From: CAYRKT01 sp964425005
GTDB taxonomy: Bacteria; Synergistota; Synergistia; CAYRKT01
Assembly: GCA_964425005.1 (NCBI GenBank)
Contig: CAYRKT010000011.1
Span: forward strand, 1-34,872
Direction: 5' to 3'
DNA length: 34,872 nucleotides
Below, piece after piece: positions 31,016 to 34,872 of the stretch. Numbering within the stretch: the first letter of the stretch is position 1; each line of letters starts with the position of its first letter. The notes beneath the pieces are model-generated. The model saw nothing but the letters and a program-made list of their open reading frames with translations. It did not search any database and was not told the origin of the DNA. The position numbers were made by a program, and so were the translations under genes.

Positions 31016-32749
31016 TTGCGAAACCTGGAGATAGCCCGGGTCTTCGAGACCATAGCGGACATCCTCGAGATGGAGGGGGACAACCCCTTCAGGATAAGGG
31101 CCTACAGGAGGGCCGCCCAGAACGTGGAGGCCCTGGCGGAGGACCTCGAGTCCATAGCCCAGAGGGGCGCCCTCACCGAGATACCCGGCATAGGCAAGGA
31201 CCTGGCCGCCAAGATCCAGGAGTACCTATCCACCGGAAGGCTCTCGGACCTGGAGAGGCTGAAGGATCGTTTCCCGCCGGGGGTGCTCCAGATGCTCTCG
31301 GTGCCCGGGATAGGGCCGAAGAAGGCCAGGCTGTTCTACGAATCGCTGGGGGTGAAGAGCGTCGACGAGCTGGAGGCGGCCCTCAAGGAGGGCAGGTGGA
31401 AGGATCTCCCGGGCATAAGGGAGAGGACGGTGGAGAAGATCCTCTCGGGGATAAAGACCTTCCGCGAGGGCATGGGGAGGAAGCTCCTGAGCCACGCCCT
31501 GCCCCTGGGGGAGGCGATAGCCTCCGCCCTCTCCTCCTCGGGCCTGGCCAAGAGGGTGGAGCTGGCCGGCAGCATCCGCAGGAGGAAGGAGACGGTGGGC
31601 GATCTGGACGTGCTGGTCATCTCCGACAGACCCAGGGAGGTGGTGGACCTCTTCGCCTCCATGTCCATCTTCAAGGAGGTGCTCTCCAAGGGGGACACCA
31701 AGTCCAGCGCCATCACCGCCGACAACTTCCAGGTGGACCTGAGGGTGCTGGAGGAGGGCTCCTTCGGGGCAGCCCTCCAGTACTTCACCGGTAGCAAGTC
31801 CCACAACGTGAGGATAAGGACCCTGGCCCAGAGGAAGGGGCTCACCCTGAGCGAATACGGCCTCTTCGAGGAGGCGAGCGGGAAGCTGGTGGCCTCGTCG
31901 ACGGAGGAGGAGATATACGCCGCTTTGGGCATGAGCTACGTGGAGCCCGAGCTACGGGAGGACAGAGGGGAGGTGGAGGCAGCCCTCGAGGGCAAGCTTC
32001 CGAGGCTCGTGGAGCTGGAGGACATAAGGGGGGACCTACACGTCCACTCCAACTGGAGCGACGGCACGGCCGACCTGGAGGAGATGATATCCTACGCCCA
32101 GGGGCTGGGGCTGGAGTACATAGCCATCACCGACCACACCAGCTCCCTCTCGGTGGCCCACGGCCTGGACAGGGAGAGGGCCCTGAGGCAGGTGGAGGAG
32201 ATAAGGGAGATCGCCGGGCGCTTCCCCGGCATCAGGGTTCTCTGCGGGCTGGAGGTGGACGTCCTCCCGGACGGGTCTTTGGACATGGACGAGGAGGTCC
32301 TCTCCAAGCTAGACGTGGTAGTGGCCTCGGTCCACTCCCACTTCAACATGTCCCGAGAGGAGATGACCAGGAGGGTGCTCAGGGCCCTGCAGAACCCCTA
32401 CGTGTCGATCCTGGGGCATCCCACCGGCAGGATACTGGGTGAGCGAGAGGCCCTGGACCTGGACGTGGAGGCCGTCATAAGGGAGGCCGCCGCTAGAGGG
32501 GTGGCCCTGGAGGTGAACTCCTACCCCAAGAGGCTCGACCTGCCCGACGCCCTGGTCAAGAGGGCCATGGAGCTGGGGGCCACCATATGCGTAAACACCG
32601 ACGCCCACGTCCCCCAGCAGTTCAACAACCTGCGCTGGGGGGTGTACTGCGCGAGAAGAGGATGGGCCACCAGGGAAAGGTGCCTGAACGCCCTGGGGTT
32701 TGAGGAGCTGGTCGCGCGGCTTAGGCGAAGGAGGCCCGCCCTACGCTAG
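31016..32749 (+). CDS. polX: DNA polymerase/3'-5' exonuclease PolX
   Basis: Family X polymerase used in base-excision and gap repair, 577 residues (normal). It has an N-terminal helix-hairpin-helix 8 kDa-like region (NPFRIRAYRRAA, EIPGIGKDLAAKI, VPGIGPKKARLFYESLG). The nucleotidyl transferase core follows with the metal-binding Asp pair in GSIRRRKETVGDLDVLVI and the third Asp in FQVDLRVL. A C-terminal PHP exonuclease domain begins near residue 340: GDLHVHSNWSDG, AITDHTSS, GLEVDVL, SVHSHF, LGHPTGR, CVNTDAHVP. All the PHP metal residues appear present. The start is TTG 31016, with AAGGGGAGA upstream and the usual N terminus after it; the frame is open further upstream but not coding there. Confidence 0.94.
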   Translation: MRNLEIARVFETIADILEMEGDNPFRIRAYRRAAQNVEALAEDLESIAQRGALTEIPGIGKDLAAKIQEYLSTGRLSDLERLKDRFPPGVLQMLSVPGIGPKKARLFYESLGVKSVDELEAALKEGRWKDLPGIRERTVEKILSGIKTFREGMGRKLLSHALPLGEAIASALSSSGLAKRVELAGSIRRRKETVGDLDVLVISDRPREVVDLFASMSIFKEVLSKGDTKSSAITADNFQVDLRVLEEGSFGAALQYFTGSKSHNVRIRTLAQRKGLTLSEYGLFEEASGKLVASSTEEEIYAALGMSYVEPELREDRGEVEAALEGKLPRLVELEDIRGDLHVHSNWSDGTADLEEMISYAQGLGLEYIAITDHTSSLSVAHGLDRERALRQVEEIREIAGRFPGIRVLCGLEVDVLPDGSLDMDEEVLSKLDVVVASVHSHFNMSREEMTRRVLRALQNPYVSILGHPTGRILGEREALDLDVEAVIREAAARGVALEVNSYPKRLDLPDALVKRAMELGATICVNTDAHVPQQFNNLRWGVYCARRGWATRERCLNALGFEELVARLRRRRPALR

Positions 32750-32922
32750 GCTTTGACGTCCAGCCTAGCCCCCAGACCCAACCCCTTCAAGAGCTCCTGG
32801 AGCAAGTCCTGCTGCAGCTCCATCTGCCTCCTGGCCAGCCCGTACTGGAAGGAGAGCTTAGCGCTCTCCTCCTTCATGGCCAGGGCGGAGGAGACCACCG
32901 CCTCCACGGAGACGCCCTCCAT
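32746..32922 (-). CDS. Small protein, 58 residues, possibly YjfB-like
   Basis: A short gene that a length cut-off would miss. ATG 32922 is preceded by GGGGGAGGTG, a strong ribosome site. The protein is helical and amphipathic: MEGVSVEAVV at the start, MKEESAKLSFQYGLARR in the middle, MELQQDLLQELLKG later. This resembles the small putative motility proteins of the YjfB group, though the match is only by length and pattern. It lies just downstream of the nucleoside kinase gene (46-base gap) on the same strand and overlaps the polX stop by four bases. Codon use is like its neighbours. Confidence 0.65.
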   Translation of the reverse strand: MEGVSVEAVVSSALAMKEESAKLSFQYGLARRQMELQQDLLQELLKGLGLGARLDVKA

Positions 32923-32968
32923 CTCCAGCTCACCTCCCCCTATCTCAATTTTACACCCGCGTAGAGGA

Positions 32969-34588
32969 TCAGACCACCTCGAACAGCCCTCCCCCTATGA
33001 ACTCCCGAAGCACCGAGTCGGTCGGGACCACCTCGGGGGGGATCGAGGGCAGATAGGACAAAACCGAGAGCAACCTCCTCGCCTCGCCGTACTGGGGAGA
33101 GGTGTCTGGGATGCTCCTCAAAAGCGGCTCAGCGTAGGCCTTGAGCACCGAGATCTCGTAGACCAGCGCCGAGTTGAACATCACGTCCGCCTCCTCCTGA
33201 TAGGGGAAGATGTAGCGAGAGGCACCCCTGACCACCGAGGGCCACCTGGACAGGGTGGACTCGGCGGACCTGCCCCTCGTCCTGTGGTCCCTCACCAGCC
33301 TCCTGAGGAGCCTCGTGTCCCCCGTGGATATCCTGTTGTGCCTGTCTAAGCTGAGGGCCGTGAGCGGCGAGACGAAGACCTTGACCTTCTGCGCCCTGGG
33401 GACGAAGTGGCTCACCGCCTCGTTGAGGCCGTGGATCCCCTCGAGCACCAGGACCGCACCTCCCTCCAGCCTGAGGGGACGTCCCCTCTCCCTCCTGCCG
33501 GTGTGGAAGTTGTACCTGGGAAGGACCACCTCGTCCCCGGCGAGCAGGGCCTTGAGCTGCTCCTCCAGGAAGGGCAGGTCCAGGGCCTCCAGGGCCTCGA
33601 AGTCGTAGTCCCCCTTCTCGTCCCTGGGGGTCCTCTCCCTGTCCACGAAGTAGTCGTCCAGAGATATCACGTAGGGCTTAAGCCCCAGAAGCCTGAGCCA
33701 CACGGAGAGCCTGTGGGCGGTGGTGGTCTTACCGGCCGCCGAGGGGCCGGCCACGCACACCAGCCTGGCCTCCCTGTCCCTCACCTCGCAGGCTATCTCG
33801 AAGAACCGACGGGAGTGCAGGGCCTCGGAGACCAGGACCAGCTCCAGGGCCCTGCCGGAGGAGACCATCTCGTGCAGGGAGGAGACGTCCTCCAGCCCGA
33901 GGATCGAGAGCCACCTGGCGTACTCCCTGAAGACGGAGGACAGCCTGAGGGCCGGCCTGAAGGGAGGAAGGCCCAGAGGGCTTGAGACCGTGGGGAACTG
34001 GACCACGAAGCCGGCCTCGAAGGGCCTGAGCTCGAAGACCCTGAGAAAGGAAGTGTCGGGCACCAGAGGGGAGAGGAAGGTCCCGTAGAATCCCTCCAGC
34101 TCGTAGACCTCGACGGGGTCCAGCCCCACCCACCTGACGAGGGCCTCCTTGTCGTGAAAGCCCTGGGCCGAGAAGACCCTCATGGCCCTGTCCCTGGGCA
34201 TGAGGTACCGCTTGAAGGGAAGGGACCTGTCCACCAGCTCGAGGGCCTTCGACCTCACCAGCTCCACCTGCTGGGGCGCGAGCTCCAGGCCCTCCACCTC
34301 GCAGTAATAGCCGTCGCTGATCGAGTGGAGCACCCTGAGCTCGCGGCCGAAGAGATCCCTGCAGGCCCTGGCCAGCAGGAAGATCAGGCTGTTCCTGTAC
34401 ACGGAGACCCCCTCGAAGCTGGTGGTGTCCACCAACTCCACGGTGCTACCCTCGTCCACCACCCACGAGAGGGGCCTCAGGACCCCGTTGACCCGCCAGG
34501 CCACCACCGGGAAGCCCGGCTCCACCCCGAACCTGCGGCAGACCTCCTCGAAGGAGACGCTGCCAAGCCCTTCCACCAAGAGAGCCAA
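32969..34588 (-). CDS. Nucleoside (uridine) kinase with N-terminal TGS/ThrRS-like region
   Basis: 539 residues. The N-terminal 60 residues resemble a TGS domain (GFPVVAWRVNGVLRPLSW). Next is a segment like the second additional domain of threonyl-tRNA synthetase (HSISDGYYCEVEG). From about residue 270 there is a uridine kinase-type P-loop domain: VAGPSAAGKTTTAHRL (Walker A), ISLDDYFVDRERTP, RYNFHTGRRE and VLEGIHGLN. Such fusions are known in Thermotogae and Firmicutes as nucleoside kinases of unclear substrate, probably uridine or cytidine salvage. The TTG start has GGAGGTGATCGC upstream. The stop of the CTERM gene lies inside this ribosome site. Confidence 0.9.
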   Translation of the reverse strand: MALLVEGLGSVSFEEVCRRFGVEPGFPVVAWRVNGVLRPLSWVVDEGSTVELVDTTSFEGVSVYRNSLIFLLARACRDLFGRELRVLHSISDGYYCEVEGLELAPQQVELVRSKALELVDRSLPFKRYLMPRDRAMRVFSAQGFHDKEALVRWVGLDPVEVYELEGFYGTFLSPLVPDTSFLRVFELRPFEAGFVVQFPTVSSPLGLPPFRPALRLSSVFREYARWLSILGLEDVSSLHEMVSSGRALELVLVSEALHSRRFFEIACEVRDREARLVCVAGPSAAGKTTTAHRLSVWLRLLGLKPYVISLDDYFVDRERTPRDEKGDYDFEALEALDLPFLEEQLKALLAGDEVVLPRYNFHTGRRERGRPLRLEGGAVLVLEGIHGLNEAVSHFVPRAQKVKVFVSPLTALSLDRHNRISTGDTRLLRRLVRDHRTRGRSAESTLSRWPSVVRGASRYIFPYQEEADVMFNSALVYEISVLKAYAEPLLRSIPDTSPQYGEARRLLSVLSYLPSIPPEVVPTDSVLREFIGGGLFEVV

Positions 34589-34592
34589 GCGA

Positions 34593-34871
34593 TCACCTCC
34601 AGAGGGATACCAGGAGCGCCAGACCGATGAGCCACGGGCTAAACCCCACCGAGCAGCCGGTGGGCTGGGCCTGAAGGGGCTTTGCCCTCTCGGACCTGAC
34701 CAGGACCTCCACCCAGCCAGGCCTGGGATCCCTGTCCAGCTCCGACCCGTCGGCCACCGAGATCTCCACCGGCAGACCGCTGGAAAGAGCAGGACCTTTA
34801 GCCTTCCCGTCGACCGCCAGGAAGGAGAACCCCCCCTCCCCCACCTCCACTGAGATCTCCCCTATCCAGAG
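34593..34871 (-). CDS. Secreted protein, C-terminal part with Synergist-CTERM-like tail
   Basis: Only the last ~92 residues are in the window; the gene enters from the right edge. The visible part is an Asp/Glu/Gly-rich extracytoplasmic stretch (EISVADGSELDRDPR). It ends in PTGCSVGFSPWLIG, a hydrophobic run and a final Trp-Arg. This layout (Gly-Cys, small residues, a membrane helix, a basic end) matches the Synergist-CTERM sorting signal, used for surface anchoring in this phylum. The codons continue in frame to the window edge, so an internal GTG (34850) is not taken as the start. The stop lies within the ribosome site of the downstream kinase. Confidence 0.72.
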   Translation of the reverse strand, partial: LWIGEISVEVGEGGFSFLAVDGKAKGPALSSGLPVEISVADGSELDRDPRPGWVEVLVRSERAKPLQAQPTGCSVGFSPWLIGLALLVSLWR

Positions 34872-34872
34872 C

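Noticed and set aside
30874..31083. N-terminal extension of the periplasmic binding protein to 31083
   Set aside because: The extra residues lie upstream of the signal peptide and have no family similarity; a good signal peptide begins at GTG 30873.
1..34872. CRISPR arrays, tRNA/rRNA genes, insertion sequences, phage genes
   Set aside because: No regularly spaced repeats, no tRNA-like cloverleaf between genes, and no transposase or integrase motifs were seen.

Overview
The window looks like a piece of chromosome from a thermophilic or moderately thermophilic member of the Synergistota, of the Thermanaerovibrio/Aminomonas kind. The phylum call is an inference. It rests on high GC, heavy use of AGG (Arg) and ATA (Ile), many TTG/GTG starts, a secreted protein ending in a Synergist-CTERM-like tail (34593-34871), and a csaB/DUF5693 pair typical of diderm relatives of Firmicutes that use SLH-type anchoring. 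Nothing suggests recent horizontal transfer: I saw no insertion sequences, phage genes, CRISPR arrays, tRNAs or rRNAs.

Left part (1-5640). On the minus strand are a partial DcuS/CitA-type sensor kinase, a frameshifted HycI-like hydrogenase maturation protease, ribE and ribD (riboflavin), and a compact uvrC. uvrC is divergent from metF (plus strand). A hairpin separates metF from a convergent glutaredoxin gene that has its own good promoter.

Middle (5638-17703). One long minus-strand transcription unit, read right to left, runs maf, a DUF5693 membrane protein, csaB, split transketolase (N and C halves), ftsE, ftsX, an EnvC-like M23 protein, a CtpA-type S41 protease, a YibQ-like deacetylase, purA and a GNAT acetyltransferase. 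Almost every junction overlaps or is separated by a few bases. It links septation and wall hydrolysis (FtsEX-EnvC-CtpA-YibQ) to wall-polymer pyruvylation, pentose phosphate supply and purine synthesis.

17697-25515. A divergent class II aldolase-like gene and a CoA-disulfide-reductase/rhodanese fusion form a plus-strand pair. Convergent to them is a minus-strand group: macro-domain protein, cysteine desulfurase, IscU scaffold, MOSC protein, and an unrecognised 382-residue protein. Upstream of that group lies the rplM-rpsI operon with a near-consensus promoter and a strong terminator.

Right part (25521-34872). This holds a Cache-type chemoreceptor, then an HD-GYP phosphodiesterase coupled to an ABC_sub_bind-type periplasmic protein (a likely sensing pair). 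Next are plus-strand polX, a 58-residue small gene missed by simple length cut-offs, a TGS/uridine-kinase-like nucleoside kinase, and the end of the CTERM-tailed secreted protein. No intergenic stretch exceeds 300 bases.
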